A stretch of 64,000 nucleotides of DNA from Hydrogenophaga sp. PAMC20947 (GTDB lineage: Bacteria; Pseudomonadota; Gammaproteobacteria; Burkholderiales; Burkholderiaceae_C). A program made the translations under genes and the position numbers. The stretch lies in NCBI RefSeq assembly GCF_004795855.1, contig NZ_CP039252.1, positions 1,054,001 to 1,118,000 on the forward strand, given 5' to 3'. Shown here piece by piece: positions 54,463 through 62,520 of this stretch (its first letter is position 1; each line of letters opens with the position of its first letter). The notes beneath the pieces were generated by a model. That model had not been told where the DNA came from. It was given only the letters and a program-made list of their open reading frames with translations, and made no database searches.

Positions 54463-54972
54463 AACTCCTTGCCTCTGGCCTCGACACGGTCGAGTGCGCC
54501 TACTACCTGCGCTGTGGCGAGATCAGCAACCTCGACTTCAACGTATTGAGGGCGCAGCGGGAGGCCATGCGCCAGTCCAAAAGACCTGAGGCGGGCGTTG
54601 TGGAACTTGGCGGCATGGAGTTCATGCTGTCACTCAACGGCACCAAGTCTGGTTATCCGTTTCTTATCTCTAACCCGGACTGCACCATCCAGTTTGGGGA
54701 GTTCAACGACCCAAGCTTCTTCGTCAAGTACAGCAGCTTTGCCTTGTGGAACAAGGGCGCCAGCTATTTGCATGAGCGCTTCCTGAACTGGGCTGGCTCG
54801 CTGGGTTTCATTGCAGTACGAGCAGAAGGGCTGTCTCGGGTCGATTTCGCCTTTGACTTCCACCTGGACGAGATCGACTTTGACGAGGACAGCTTTGTCA
54901 CCTCTGCCGACAAGGACAGCCAACACCGCAAACACGGCAGCGTGCAAACCTTCACCTTTGGCCGAGGCGATT
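54459..54972 (+). pseudogene. replication-initiation protein, truncated by an IS
   Basis: The 5' part encodes a protein with GMEFMLSLNGTKSGYPFLIS, YSSFALWNKGASYLHERFLN, RAEGLSRVDFAFDFHLDEID and SVQTFTFGRGD. This resembles the N-terminal half of RstA/RepA-like replication initiation factors (rolling-circle type). The frame runs into the insertion sequence at 54972 and ends at 55031 with 19 unrelated residues. The catalytic C-terminal half is not on the other side of the IS, so it is deleted, not just interrupted. Confidence 0.72.
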
Positions 54973-55002
54973 GGGCTTCCCCCAGTTTCCCGGACGGTTT
55001 GC

Positions 55003-55866
55003 TTAGCCCATTAAGCCTTGCTCAAAGTTGACTGGGCTGAGGAAGTCTAGCTTTGAGTGTTTACGCACCGGGTTGTAGAAGCGCTCGATGTAGTCGAACA
55101 CGTCGGACCTGGCTTCTTCCCTTGTCCGGTAGACCTTGCGGCTGAGCCGTTCGGTCTTCATCGACGAGAAGAAGCTCTCCATCGCAGCGTTGTCCCAGCA
55201 TTCACCTCGACGACTCATGCTGCAGGTGATGCCTTGTGCCTTGAGCAACCGCTGGAAGTCGTCGCTGGTGTACTGGCTGCCCTGGTCCGAGTGATGCATC
55301 AGCGAGCTGGGTTTGCCGCGCCGCCAAAGGGCCATCAACAAAGCGTCGCTCACCATCTTGGCCTGCATGGTGTCGCTCATCGACCACCCCACGATGCGGC
55401 GTGAGTACAGGTCCATCACCGCTGCCGCATACAGCCAGCCCTCAGCCGTCCAGATGTAGGTGAAGTCAGCCACCCACTTTTGGTTCGGACCACTGGCCTC
55501 GAAGTCGCGCTGCAGATGGTTGGGCGCGATATGGTTCTCAAGCCTGCTGCCCGTATCACCAGGTAGCCTGCGTCGCTTGTGGCGGGCTTGCAGCTTGGCC
55601 AGGTGCATCAGCCGGATGACCCGATTCATCCCACAGGTCTCCCCCAGCGCTCGAAGGTCGTGCCAGACGCGTGGACTGCCGTAGGTTCGGTCGCTGAGTT
55701 CGAAGCTCTCTCGGATGAGGCGGGTGAGCCTGGCGTCGTCTTGGCTGCGCTGGCTCGGCGCTCTGTCCATCCATTCGTAGAAGCCGCTGTGGGAGACCGC
55801 CAGAACCCGACACATGGTGCGGGTGGGCCAGACACTACGATGCCGCGCGATGAAGCCGTACTTCAC
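55003..55866 (-). CDS. IS3-family transposase OrfB (DDE)
   Basis: The 287-residue rve-domain transposase has the DDE triad in WVADFTYIW, HHSDQGSQYTS and WDNAAMESFF, and the N-terminal HTH_21 region (SGFYEWMDRAPSQRSQDDAR). The C-terminus FYNPVRKHSKLDFLSPVNFE is typical. It is expressed mainly as an OrfAB fusion by -1 frameshifting on the A7 run in the 3' part of orfA; its own GTG start overlaps the orfA stop. It looks intact, so the IS is probably still able to move. Confidence 0.94.
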   Translation of the reverse strand: MKYGFIARHRSVWPTRTMCRVLAVSHSGFYEWMDRAPSQRSQDDARLTRLIRESFELSDRTYGSPRVWHDLRALGETCGMNRVIRLMHLAKLQARHKRRRLPGDTGSRLENHIAPNHLQRDFEASGPNQKWVADFTYIWTAEGWLYAAAVMDLYSRRIVGWSMSDTMQAKMVSDALLMALWRRGKPSSLMHHSDQGSQYTSDDFQRLLKAQGITCSMSRRGECWDNAAMESFFSSMKTERLSRKVYRTREEARSDVFDYIERFYNPVRKHSKLDFLSPVNFEQGLMG

Positions 55867-56159
55867 TGCGGGTCCTTTGCAAAGTAGCCGAGCGCTTTTT
55901 TTAGGATGTCGCGCTCCGTGGTCACGCGGCGTAGTTCGCGTTGCAGCCGCTCCACCTCAGTGGCGGCCTCACTGCGAAGCGGCCGGTTCGGCCTAAGGTC
56001 CAACACTCCGCCACGTTCCTGGGTGACCCACCGCCTGAGCACGCTGGTCTGGATACCCAAGTCCCGCGCAATGTTCGTGACCGTGGCTCCTGGCTGCTTG
56101 CACAGCTTCACTGCCTCACGTTTGAACTCGTCCGTGAAGCTCCTTCGGGTTCTTGTCAT
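55863..56159 (-). CDS. IS3-family OrfA (HTH protein)
   Basis: The 98-residue protein has the HTH_Tnp_1 pattern SFTDEFKREAVKLCKQPGAT, then RDLGIQTSVLRRWV, and a leucine-zipper tail VERLQRELRRVTTERDILKK. It binds the terminal repeats and supplies the N-terminal part of the OrfAB transposase. The A7 run lies in its 3' part. It starts 35 bases inside the right inverted repeat. Confidence 0.92.
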   Translation of the reverse strand: MTRTRRSFTDEFKREAVKLCKQPGATVTNIARDLGIQTSVLRRWVTQERGGVLDLRPNRPLRSEAATEVERLQRELRRVTTERDILKKALGYFAKDPQ

Positions 56160-56217
56160 ACCTATCTCCTGAACACATCATGTCATTGGATGTGTCCGGG
56201 AAACTGGGGGAAGCCCA

Positions 56218-56329
56218 TTGGTGCTTCCGTGGAGCCTGATACTTCGGCTGCGGCGTCAATCGCGGAATCAATGCATGCCCTCACAGCATCCGGTCCCTCA
56301 TGCCAATGGAGGTCGTTGAAGTCGGTCAT
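56218..56329 (-). pseudogene. 5' stub of a gene cut off by the IS
   Basis: From ATG at 56329 the frame reads MTDFNDLHWHEGPDAVRACI, then DSAIDAAAEVSGSTEAP, and runs into the IS at 56217. It starts 5 bases after the primase stop, the usual place for a helicase/AAA-ATPase gene in such elements. Only about 37 codons remain, and no rest of it exists beyond the IS. Confidence 0.55.
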
Positions 56330-56334
56330 GTTGT

Positions 56335-57156
56335 TCACGCTGCGGTTGTCTTGAACACAGGTTTAGCCAGAGTGGCACCTGTTGCCTGCATGGCGGACTT
56401 GGCTTTGGTCAGGCCTGGGTTTCCGGGCGTGTGGCTGTCATCGTCGGCTGCGATGACGATTTTCAGTTCCGGGTACTTGCTGCGCAAAGCAAGAGCGACG
56501 GCTTCAAGGTTGGCGGCGTTGAATGCAACGGCGACCGCGTGGCCTGTGCATTCGTGAATGCTTGCGCCGGTGGCGAAGCCCTCGCACACGATCAATGCTC
56601 CCTTGGGTTTTCCGATGCCGAAGAAGCATCCTTTGACCTTGCCACCAGACGCAAACATCTTGGTGCCGTCCGGGGCAATGGTCTGCAGGCTGTGCACCGT
56701 ACCAGCGGTGTCACGCAAAGGGATCAGAAGTTTGGCTCCTTCGATCTTTGTACCGTGGGGCAGGATGCCCTTGCGGGCGAGGTATTCATGCTGCGAACAT
56801 GGCATGGCTGCGGTCCAGCGTTTGAATGCATCGGCAGCGGCCAATTGCTGGCGACGTGCCAGTTCTTCTTCGCGCTGGCCTTGCATGGCTTTGACGCGGT
56901 TACGGTGCGCAAGGCGTTCCACTTCGTTCATGGCGTGGGTCGTTTTTTTACACCAGTTTTGGGAAAACCCTTGGCGCCAGTCACCAAATGCACCAGCAGC
57001 GTTACCGTCTGTGTGCAGCATGTACCAGCCGCTTTGATGCCTCGTTTTGTCGGTGGTGCTGAAACGGTGGATGAGGCCGTCGCAGATGACTTCAGTCGGT
57101 GGCGTCAGCCCTGCGTCCGCAATGGCCAGCTTGAATTGGTCTGTCAGGTCGTTCAT
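56335..57156 (-). CDS. TOPRIM-domain primase
   Basis: The 273-residue protein has an N-terminal part with FSTTDKTRHQSGWYMLHTDG and GAFGDWRQGFSQNW, like the zinc-free primase lead of P4/phage-type proteins. A TOPRIM domain follows, with GALIVCEGFATGASIHECTG (catalytic Glu) and LKIVIAADDDSH (DxD), and ends VKPVF-like. It would prime DNA replication of the excised element, with the helicase now lost downstream. It starts 31 bases after the HTH gene and belongs to the same operon. Confidence 0.85.
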   Translation of the reverse strand: MNDLTDQFKLAIADAGLTPPTEVICDGLIHRFSTTDKTRHQSGWYMLHTDGNAAGAFGDWRQGFSQNWCKKTTHAMNEVERLAHRNRVKAMQGQREEELARRQQLAAADAFKRWTAAMPCSQHEYLARKGILPHGTKIEGAKLLIPLRDTAGTVHSLQTIAPDGTKMFASGGKVKGCFFGIGKPKGALIVCEGFATGASIHECTGHAVAVAFNAANLEAVALALRSKYPELKIVIAADDDSHTPGNPGLTKAKSAMQATGATLAKPVFKTTAA

Positions 57157-57187
57157 GGTGCGCGGCCTCTTACTTCTCCGAGTGGGT

Positions 57188-57433
57188 TTAGGAGGCAGCG
57201 TGCTTGGCTTGGGTGGTGCTCGTCATTCGGCCATTGGCGTTCATCCAGGCGTCAACATCGGATCGAAAGTAGAAGATGCGGCCGCGTTTGATGAACTTTG
57301 GACCTTTGCCGTTGCAGCGAAACATCGCCAAGGTCTTGTCGGAAAGACCGGTGTACTTCGCTGTGTTGCAAGTGTCCATGCGTCCGTCGGGGTAAGTGAC
57401 GACTTCGATAACCTTGATCTCCGTGGGGGTCAT
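57188..57433 (-). CDS. excisionase/AlpA-like HTH protein
   Basis: The 81-residue protein has an HTH of the MerR/excisionase type: NTAKYTGLSDKTLAMFRCNG, then GPKFIKRGRIFYFRSDVDAW. This is the pattern of AlpA/Xis-like helix-turn-helix_17 proteins, which bind element ends or the integrase promoter. It leads the minus-strand primase operon. The 125-base gap to the divergent 57559 gene holds an inverted repeat (57481-57507) that could be its operator. Confidence 0.8.
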   Translation of the reverse strand: MTPTEIKVIEVVTYPDGRMDTCNTAKYTGLSDKTLAMFRCNGKGPKFIKRGRIFYFRSDVDAWMNANGRMTSTTQAKHAAS

Positions 57434-57480
57434 GTAGATTCCAATGTGTGTTCTAAGATGGCACGATAGTAATCAAGCAC

Positions 57481-57507
57481 CACATAGATTGTCAAAGAAG
57501 CTATGTG
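57481..57507. repeat. inverted repeat, possible operator
   Basis: CACATAG (57481-57487) and CTATGTG (57501-57507) form a 7-base dyad with a 13-base spacer between the divergent excisionase-like and integrase-direction genes. A third related half, GCAC, lies next to it. Confidence 0.5.
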
Positions 57508-57558
57508 CTGATAGACTTTGTCAGAAGGTAGCAGAACTTTTGGACGAAAGGACATCAC

Positions 57559-58128
57559 ATGGCGACAGAAAAATTGGATGGCAAACGGAAGGCAGGCGGA
57601 GGCAAGCTCGCTCGATCTGAGACGGTCACGGTGCGCCTTGACCCGAAGCTGCGATACCTAGCCGAGCTCGCCGCGCTCAAGCAGCGGCGAACGGTCTCAA
57701 GCTTTATTGAATGGGCGATTGAAGACAGCCTAGCTCGCGTACAGCTTCAGGACGGAGGCTATGGCAACGATCCAGGCACTTCGGTGGCCGATGTTGCGTC
57801 GAAGCTTTGGGATGTTGACGATGCTGACCGGTTCGCCAAACTCGCTTTGAACTACCCTGATTTGCTCACCCACGAGGAGCAAAAACGTTGGAAATTAATC
57901 CGTGAGAACGGCCTTCTATGGCGAGGCAACTACGCCAGGAATGGTGGTAGCTGGACATGGAATGTCGCCGAAGAAGGCTTGCGATTTGACCTACTCCGTG
58001 AGCATTGGGACGTGTTTTGCGCTGTAGCGCGGGGCGACGCATTGCGGGAAAGCTTGCCAAAATGGGTAGACACAAAGGCAGCGCCAAAGAGTGGATTTGA
58101 AGACATGGACGACGACATTCCGTTCTAG
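57559..58128 (+). CDS. unknown protein with N-terminal ribbon-helix-helix region
   Basis: The 189-residue product starts with a basic segment, then ETVTVRLDPKLRYLAELAAL and QRRTVSSFIEWAIEDSLARV, a plausible ribbon-helix-helix DNA-binding domain. The rest (DVASKLWDVDDADRFAKLAL, KRWKLIRENGLLWRGNYARN) is a soluble domain I do not recognise. It precedes the integrase by 14 bases and is likely cotranscribed, so it may regulate integration or excision. GAAAGGAC precedes the ATG. Confidence 0.72.
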   Translation: MATEKLDGKRKAGGGKLARSETVTVRLDPKLRYLAELAALKQRRTVSSFIEWAIEDSLARVQLQDGGYGNDPGTSVADVASKLWDVDDADRFAKLALNYPDLLTHEEQKRWKLIRENGLLWRGNYARNGGSWTWNVAEEGLRFDLLREHWDVFCAVARGDALRESLPKWVDTKAAPKSGFEDMDDDIPF

Positions 58129-58142
58129 TGCAAGGAGTCATC

Positions 58143-59333
58143 ATGTCCAAAACCTTCATCAAACTCACCCGCCCAGCTATGCGCAAGCATGCTGCGGGTA
58201 CCAAGCTCAACGAGCACGGCATTTCCTTTGAGCGACATAGCAATGGGGATGGTGTGTTCAGCGTTAACGTCATGGTTGATGGCCAACGCATCCACCGGGT
58301 CATCGGGCGCGAATCGGACGGAACCACGCGCACGCAGGCCGAGGAATTTATCGACAAGGCGCGCCAAGATGCGAAGGCCGGTCGCCTCAGCCTGCCCAAA
58401 GGCCGCAAGTTGGCTTTGACTTTCATCGATGCTGCTGCTCAATACCTGTCCAAGCTGGCTCTGGAGGATGGAAAAGACCTGCCTATGAAGGGCTACCGCC
58501 TGAACATGCACCTGGCGCCTTTTTTTGGCGCCACCCAACTTGCAAAGATCACCACTTTCGATGTGGAGCGGTACAAGAAGAAACGCGCTGGCGACTTGGT
58601 GGTGCGAACGAACGGACCGGGTGGGAAGCCGACGGTAGGAGGTGAAACCAAGCCTGCCACGATCAACCGTGAACTGGCCGCGTTGTCGCATCTCTTCAGC
58701 AAGGCGGTGGAATGGGGTTGGCTAGATCACAGGCCGGCCACCATTAAGCGCCTGAAAGAGCATTCTGGACGCATCACATACTTGACGGTAGAACAAATCG
58801 AGCGCCTGCTGAAAACTGCGGAGGGCGATCAGAACCGCCAAATCCACCCCTTCATCAGGATTGGGTTGGACACATCGATGCGGAAGTCCGAGATTTTGAA
58901 CATCCGACGAGAGCACATCAACCTTGAGCAACTCGTGATCTACATCCCAAGAGCCAAGGCAGGGCCGCGTGAGCAGCCCATGACGGCGGGTCTTGGTGAA
59001 TATCTCGCGACCTATGTCGGGTCTTTGCGACCCGGAGAGCAATGGTTGTTTCCGTCACCCGCCGCCAAAGAGGGAAGAACGGTGAATTTGGACAAGCCGT
59101 TTCGCCGTTGCGTTATGGCTGCGGGGCTTGATGTCAAACAGGTGGTGCGCCATACGCTGCGCCACACAGCGATCACGCATTTGGTTCAGGCGGGCGTTGA
59201 TCTGCCGACCGTGAAGCGGATTAGTGGGCACAAGAATCTGAGCATGGTTGAGCGTTACAGCCACCAGAACGGCTCACATATCCAATCGGCAATGGACAAG
59301 CTGGCGGATCGGTACAAGGCGAAATCGGCCTAA
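58143..59333 (+). CDS. tyrosine recombinase (integrase)
   Basis: The 396-residue integrase has an SAM-like core-binding domain (about 100-200; LTFIDAAAQYLSKLALEDGK, TINRELAALSHLFSKAVEWG) and the catalytic domain with Arg in DTSMRKSEIL, HTLRHTAIT (H-x-x-R), GHKNLSMVERYSH (His and the nucleophilic Tyr). The start at 58143 is chosen because AAGGAG precedes it; GTG at 58128 is an alternative. The TAA touches the right att repeat, as is common for tRNA-targeting integrases. It is predicted to insert the element at the 3' end of tRNA-Asn. Confidence 0.95.
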   Translation: MSKTFIKLTRPAMRKHAAGTKLNEHGISFERHSNGDGVFSVNVMVDGQRIHRVIGRESDGTTRTQAEEFIDKARQDAKAGRLSLPKGRKLALTFIDAAAQYLSKLALEDGKDLPMKGYRLNMHLAPFFGATQLAKITTFDVERYKKKRAGDLVVRTNGPGGKPTVGGETKPATINRELAALSHLFSKAVEWGWLDHRPATIKRLKEHSGRITYLTVEQIERLLKTAEGDQNRQIHPFIRIGLDTSMRKSEILNIRREHINLEQLVIYIPRAKAGPREQPMTAGLGEYLATYVGSLRPGEQWLFPSPAAKEGRTVNLDKPFRRCVMAAGLDVKQVVRHTLRHTAITHLVQAGVDLPTVKRISGHKNLSMVERYSHQNGSHIQSAMDKLADRYKAKSA

Positions 59334-59448
59334 GCGTTCTTCTGGCGCGGTTACACAGGAATTACACTTTCGCGCCACAATAAGAAAAGCCTGCTACCGA
59401 TTAAGTAGCAGGCTTTTCAGTTGCCTTGCGGCTTGTAGTGGCTCCCCG
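59333..59448. repeat. right 116-bp direct repeat (att site)
   Basis: This copy matches 52510-52625. It starts at the last base of the integrase stop codon and ends 10 bases inside the tRNA-Asn gene, so the intact tRNA lies on this side. The inverted repeat GGCGCG/CGCGCC within its first 50 bases may be a recombinase-binding site. Confidence 0.93.
59385..59417 (-). terminator. terminator of tRNA-Asn
   Basis: AAAAGCCTGCTAC and GTAGCAGGCTTTT form a 13-base perfect stem around a 7-base loop, with A/T ends, 22 bases after the tRNA 3' end. The same hairpin is present in the left repeat (52562-52594). Confidence 0.88.
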
Positions 59449-59514
59449 ACCTGGACTCGAACCAGGGACCTGCGGATTAACAGTCCGTCGCTCTACCAAC
59501 TGAGCTATCAGGGA
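59439..59514 (-). tRNA. tRNA-Asn(GTT)
   Basis: The 76-base gene reads TCCCTGATAGCTCAGTTGGT at its 5' end, has the anticodon loop CTGTTAA with anticodon GTT, a T arm with GGTTCGAGTCC, and an encoded CCA. The acceptor arms TCCCTGA and TCGGGGA pair with one G-T, and the discriminator base is G. It is the target of the integrative element, whose repeat restores its 3' end. Confidence 0.96.
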
Positions 59515-59524
59515 ACAGCCTCGA

Positions 59525-59552
59525 ATTATAGCGACATTTTCGCCATTTCCAA
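59525..59552 (-). promoter_or_regulatory. promoter of tRNA-Asn
   Basis: On the minus strand TTGGAA (59547-59552) and a perfect TATAAT (59525-59530) are spaced by 16 bases. The -10 box lies 11 bases before the tRNA 5' end. Confidence 0.75.
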
Positions 59553-59616
59553 AAACCGACTCAAAAAAACCCAATCATTTTGCGAGCGGCTTGGTTTGAG
59601 TGGCCATGGATCTCGC

Positions 59617-60717
59617 TCAGTCGAATACAGGTGACTCCACGCCCAACACTTTGTGCAGTTTGGGGCTGGTGGTCGTGTACTGGAGAAACACCTTCTTCTC
59701 GGGGAAGATGATGGGCATAGCGCCAAATGCGGCCAGTGCACATTCATGGAAGCCAGACAGGATCAACTTCTTCTTGCCTGGGTAGGTGTTGATGTCGCCT
59801 ACGGCGAAGATGCCGGGGATATTGGTGGAGAACTTTTCGGTGTCGACGACCAGTTGCTTGCGCTCGATCGCCAGGCTCCATTCAGCAATGGGGCCAAGCT
59901 TGGGCGAGAGGCCGAAGAAGACCAGCAAGGCGTCCATGGGCACCACACGGGTCACGCCGTCGGCACCGGTCACCTTGGCTCCCACGAGTTTGCCGTCGCG
60001 TTCGTCGAGGCCAGTGATCTGGCCCACGACGAACTGCATTTCGTAGGCGTCGCAAAGCTCTTTCATCTTGGCAACGCTGGCGGGGGCGGCTTTGAAGCCG
60101 TCGCGGCGGTGGATCAGGATGACGCTTTCGGCTTTGTTGGGGCCTTCTGCGGCAAAGTTGAGTGCCCAGTCAAGCGCGGAGTCACCACCGCCCACGATCA
60201 CCAGATTCTTGCCGGCGAAATCGGCCGGGTTCTTCACCCGGTAAAAGAGTTGCGATCCGTCGTATTTTCCCAGGCCTTCGACCTTCAGCGTGCGGGGCTG
60301 GAATGCGCCCACACCGGCGGCGATGAAGATGGTTTTGGTGAGGAACTGCGTGCCCTTGGAGGTCTGCACGAAGAAACGACCATCGTCCTGTTTCTGAACC
60401 GTGGTGACTTCCTGACCCAAATGGAAGGTCGCGCCGAAAGGCTCGATCTGCTTGAGCAATGCATCGGTGAGCTCCTGGCCGGTGCACACGGGGATGGCAG
60501 GGATGTCGTAGATCGGCTTGTCGGGATACAGCTCAACGGGCTGGCCGCCTGGGTAGGCGAGCGAGTCGATCACGTGGGCCTTGATTTCCAGCAGGCCGAG
60601 CTCAAACACCTGGAACAGGCCCACGGGGCCGGCGCCAACGATGACGGCATCGGTTTCGATCGGGCCGTCGTGTGCAGCAGCGGTGTTCATCACTTCTTGG
60701 TTCAGTTTCGGTTCCAT
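59617..60717 (-). CDS. ferredoxin--NADP+ reductase, thioredoxin-reductase-like type
   Basis: The 366-residue flavoprotein has an FAD motif [40 protein letters not shown], an NAD(P) motif [20 protein letters not shown], and [20 protein letters not shown]. It lacks the CxxC of thioredoxin reductase, which fits the YumC/ferredoxin-NADP reductase group. It transfers electrons between NADPH and ferredoxin. It starts 6 bases after the fdxA stop, so fdxA and this gene are one operon. The 102 bases between its end and tRNA-Asn hold only the tRNA promoter. Confidence 0.88.
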   Translation of the reverse strand: MEPKLNQEVMNTAAAHDGPIETDAVIVGAGPVGLFQVFELGLLEIKAHVIDSLAYPGGQPVELYPDKPIYDIPAIPVCTGQELTDALLKQIEPFGATFHLGQEVTTVQKQDDGRFFVQTSKGTQFLTKTIFIAAGVGAFQPRTLKVEGLGKYDGSQLFYRVKNPADFAGKNLVIVGGGDSALDWALNFAAEGPNKAESVILIHRRDGFKAAPASVAKMKELCDAYEMQFVVGQITGLDERDGKLVGAKVTGADGVTRVVPMDALLVFFGLSPKLGPIAEWSLAIERKQLVVDTEKFSTNIPGIFAVGDINTYPGKKKLILSGFHECALAAFGAMPIIFPEKKVFLQYTTTSPKLHKVLGVESPVFD

Positions 60718-60723
60718 GTTTCT

Positions 60724-61053
60724 TTATCGCAGCATTTCGGGCAGCTTGCCCGTTTTGTCTTTCCAGTCTTCCGCGTCGGACAGCGGCTCTTTGCGTTTGG
60801 TGATGCTCTTCCAGCCAGGCTGGCGCGCCAGCTCTTCGTTGAGGGCGGTCATGTGGAGCTGATCTTTCGGCAAATCTTCTTCCGCGTAGATCGCGCTCAC
60901 CGGGCATTCCGGGATGCACACCGCACAGTCGATGCACTCGTCGGGATCGATGGTGAGGAAGTTAGGGCCTTCGCGGAAACAGTCCACGGGGCAGACATCA
61001 ACGCAATCGGTGTATTTGCAACGGATGCAGGATTCGGTGACGACGTGGGTCAT
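60724..61053 (-). CDS. fdxA: 7Fe (3Fe-4S/4Fe-4S) ferredoxin
   Basis: The 109-residue protein has [20 protein letters not shown] and [20 protein letters not shown], the FdxA pattern of one [3Fe-4S] and one [4Fe-4S] cluster, and a C-terminal extension with [20 protein letters not shown]. It carries electrons in the cytoplasm, here probably with the reductase encoded next. The length is normal. It looks like a core gene, with codon use like the cys genes beside it. Confidence 0.95.
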   Translation of the reverse strand: MTHVVTESCIRCKYTDCVDVCPVDCFREGPNFLTIDPDECIDCAVCIPECPVSAIYAEEDLPKDQLHMTALNEELARQPGWKSITKRKEPLSDAEDWKDKTGKLPEMLR

Positions 61054-61130
61054 GGTGATGGTGTGGGCAAATCGATGAAACCTCTGATTTTAGGGTTTTC
61101 GAGAGGGTAATGGCATCTGGCGCCTTTGGC

Positions 61131-61154
61131 CTTGACTTAAGTTAAAGGTCAAAG
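61131..61154. promoter_or_regulatory. imperfect dyad upstream of fdxA
   Basis: TTGAC and GTCAA half-sites surround a TTAA-rich centre, 80-100 bases upstream of the fdxA start. On the minus strand it begins TTGACC, like a -35 box overlapped by a MerR-type dyad. No -10 box is obvious, so this is tentative. Confidence 0.25.
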
Positions 61155-61172
61155 CGCCTGTTTGAAGCAAAT

Positions 61173-62477
61173 TCAGTTGACCAACAGCGCCCCCGACGTC
61201 TTGTGGCTGGCCGTGTCTACGAGCACCATTGCCCCCAATGCCCGCGATTCGGCGAAGGGGCGGGTTGCCAGTGGCTCTTGCAGAGCCAGCTCGATATGAC
61301 CAATGGCATTGGCTTCTAGCTGGTTGGCCGATTCCTCGGCCAACGTGTGGATATCGAGGCGGTGAACGATGCGCTGCACCTTGGCCTTGACCCAGCGGTG
61401 GCCGTGCAGTGCCCAGTACACGCGTCCCGCGATCAGTGGCTCGTCGTCCAGCCATGCGACGGTGGCGCTGAGGGATGAGGTGGCTGTCAGGGTGTCGTTT
61501 TCGTCATCAGCGGCCAGCAGCCAGTCGCCGCGAGAGACATCCAATTCGCGGTCGAGCACGATGCCTGCGCTGTGGCCTGCGGCAACCGGCTTGGGGTTGC
61601 GTGCGTGGTCCAGCACCTGGGCCACTTTGGCAGTCAGTCCGCTGGGCATGACTTTCACTGCCTGACCAACGGTAGCTTCGCCGGTGGCCACACGGCCCCA
61701 GAACACCCGTCGGCCCTGGCTGGTGTCTGAAGATGATGAAAACTTCTCCACCCACTGGACCGGAAATGACACGGGCAGGCTCACGTCTGCCGGTGTCACT
61801 GGCAGGTGCTCCAGGATGTCGAGCAGGGTGGGGCCGCTGTAACCGCACCAATGGGCGTCAACGGCGGCGTCGACCACATTCCAGCCTTTGAGTGCCGACA
61901 CGGGCACGGTGGCGGTCACGGTCAGCCCTGCGGTTGCGGCAAATTCTGTGAGCGCGTTGCGAATGTGGGTAAATGCCTGCGTCGGGTCTTCGACCGCATC
62001 GAGCTTGTTCACAGCAAACACGATGGACGGCACGCGCAAGAGTTTGAGCAGCAGGCTGTGGCGCCGCGTCTGGGCCAGCAATTTGAGCGCGGCATTGCGC
62101 CAGTCGAGTTTGGTGGCGTCAACCAGCACCACGGCCGCGTCGGCGCTGGAGGCTGCTGTGACCATGTTGCGCGTGTACTGCTCATGACCGGGTGCGTCAC
62201 CAATGATGAACTTGCGCGTCTCGGTGTTGAAGTAGCGGTAGGCCACGTCGATGGTGATGCCCTGCTCACGCTCGGCCGACAAGCCATCGGTCAGCAGCGC
62301 CAGATCGGTTTCACCCTGGCGCTGCACGCCGGCCAGGTGGTCTTGCAACACGGCCTTGCTGTCGACCAGCAAGCGGCCAATCAAGGTGCTCTTGCCGTCA
62401 TCGACCGATCCACAGGTGATGAATTTCAGGGCGGGGCGGGTATCGGCGCCAACGGCGGGGGAAACAACTGTGTTCAT
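61173..62477 (-). CDS. cysN: sulfate adenylyltransferase subunit 1 (GTPase)
   Basis: The 434-residue GTPase subunit has a P-loop FITCGSVDDGKSTLIGRLLV, switch region GITIDVAYRYFNT, DAPGHEQYTRNMV and NKLD. Beta-barrel domains with RVATGEATVGQAVKVMPSGL follow. With CysD it activates sulfate with ATP to adenosine 5'-phosphosulfate. It lacks the C-terminal CysC kinase fusion seen in some relatives, which fits direct APS reduction by the CysH here. It follows cysD after 43 bases. Confidence 0.94.
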   Translation of the reverse strand: MNTVVSPAVGADTRPALKFITCGSVDDGKSTLIGRLLVDSKAVLQDHLAGVQRQGETDLALLTDGLSAEREQGITIDVAYRYFNTETRKFIIGDAPGHEQYTRNMVTAASSADAAVVLVDATKLDWRNAALKLLAQTRRHSLLLKLLRVPSIVFAVNKLDAVEDPTQAFTHIRNALTEFAATAGLTVTATVPVSALKGWNVVDAAVDAHWCGYSGPTLLDILEHLPVTPADVSLPVSFPVQWVEKFSSSSDTSQGRRVFWGRVATGEATVGQAVKVMPSGLTAKVAQVLDHARNPKPVAAGHSAGIVLDRELDVSRGDWLLAADDENDTLTATSSLSATVAWLDDEPLIAGRVYWALHGHRWVKAKVQRIVHRLDIHTLAEESANQLEANAIGHIELALQEPLATRPFAESRALGAMVLVDTASHKTSGALLVN

Positions 62478-62520
62478 GAAAATTGTCCGAGTGAAATGTC
62501 TAAACCTGGGGCGCCGGGGG

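Larger units (their letters stand above)
54973..56216 (-). mobile_element. IS3-family insertion sequence
   Basis: The 1,244-bp element has perfect 23-bp terminal inverted repeats at 54973-54995 and 56194-56216, starting GGGCTTCCCCCAGTTTCCCG. Two overlapping reading frames (orfA, orfB) have an A7 slippery run (55896-55902) for -1 frameshifting, as in IS3. The flanks show att on both sides, which could be a 3-bp target duplication. However, the genes on the two sides are different and on opposite strands, so the match may be chance. Confidence 0.92.
52626..59332. mobile_element. 6.7-kb integrative element at tRNA-Asn
   Basis: The segment between the two 116-bp repeats carries a tyrosine integrase whose stop touches the right repeat, an excisionase-like HTH protein, a TOPRIM primase, ribbon-helix-helix proteins, a truncated replication-initiation gene, an IS3-family insertion and one A/T-rich cargo gene. 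No conjugation, capsid or packaging genes are seen. It is thus a small integrative element, phage satellite or mobilisable element, and a partly deleted one. Confidence 0.88.

Noticed and set aside
54970..56219. att on both sides of the IS3 element as proof of simple insertion
   Set aside because: The two flanking genes are different and on opposite strands with their other halves missing, so a 3-base match cannot be taken as an original target duplication.
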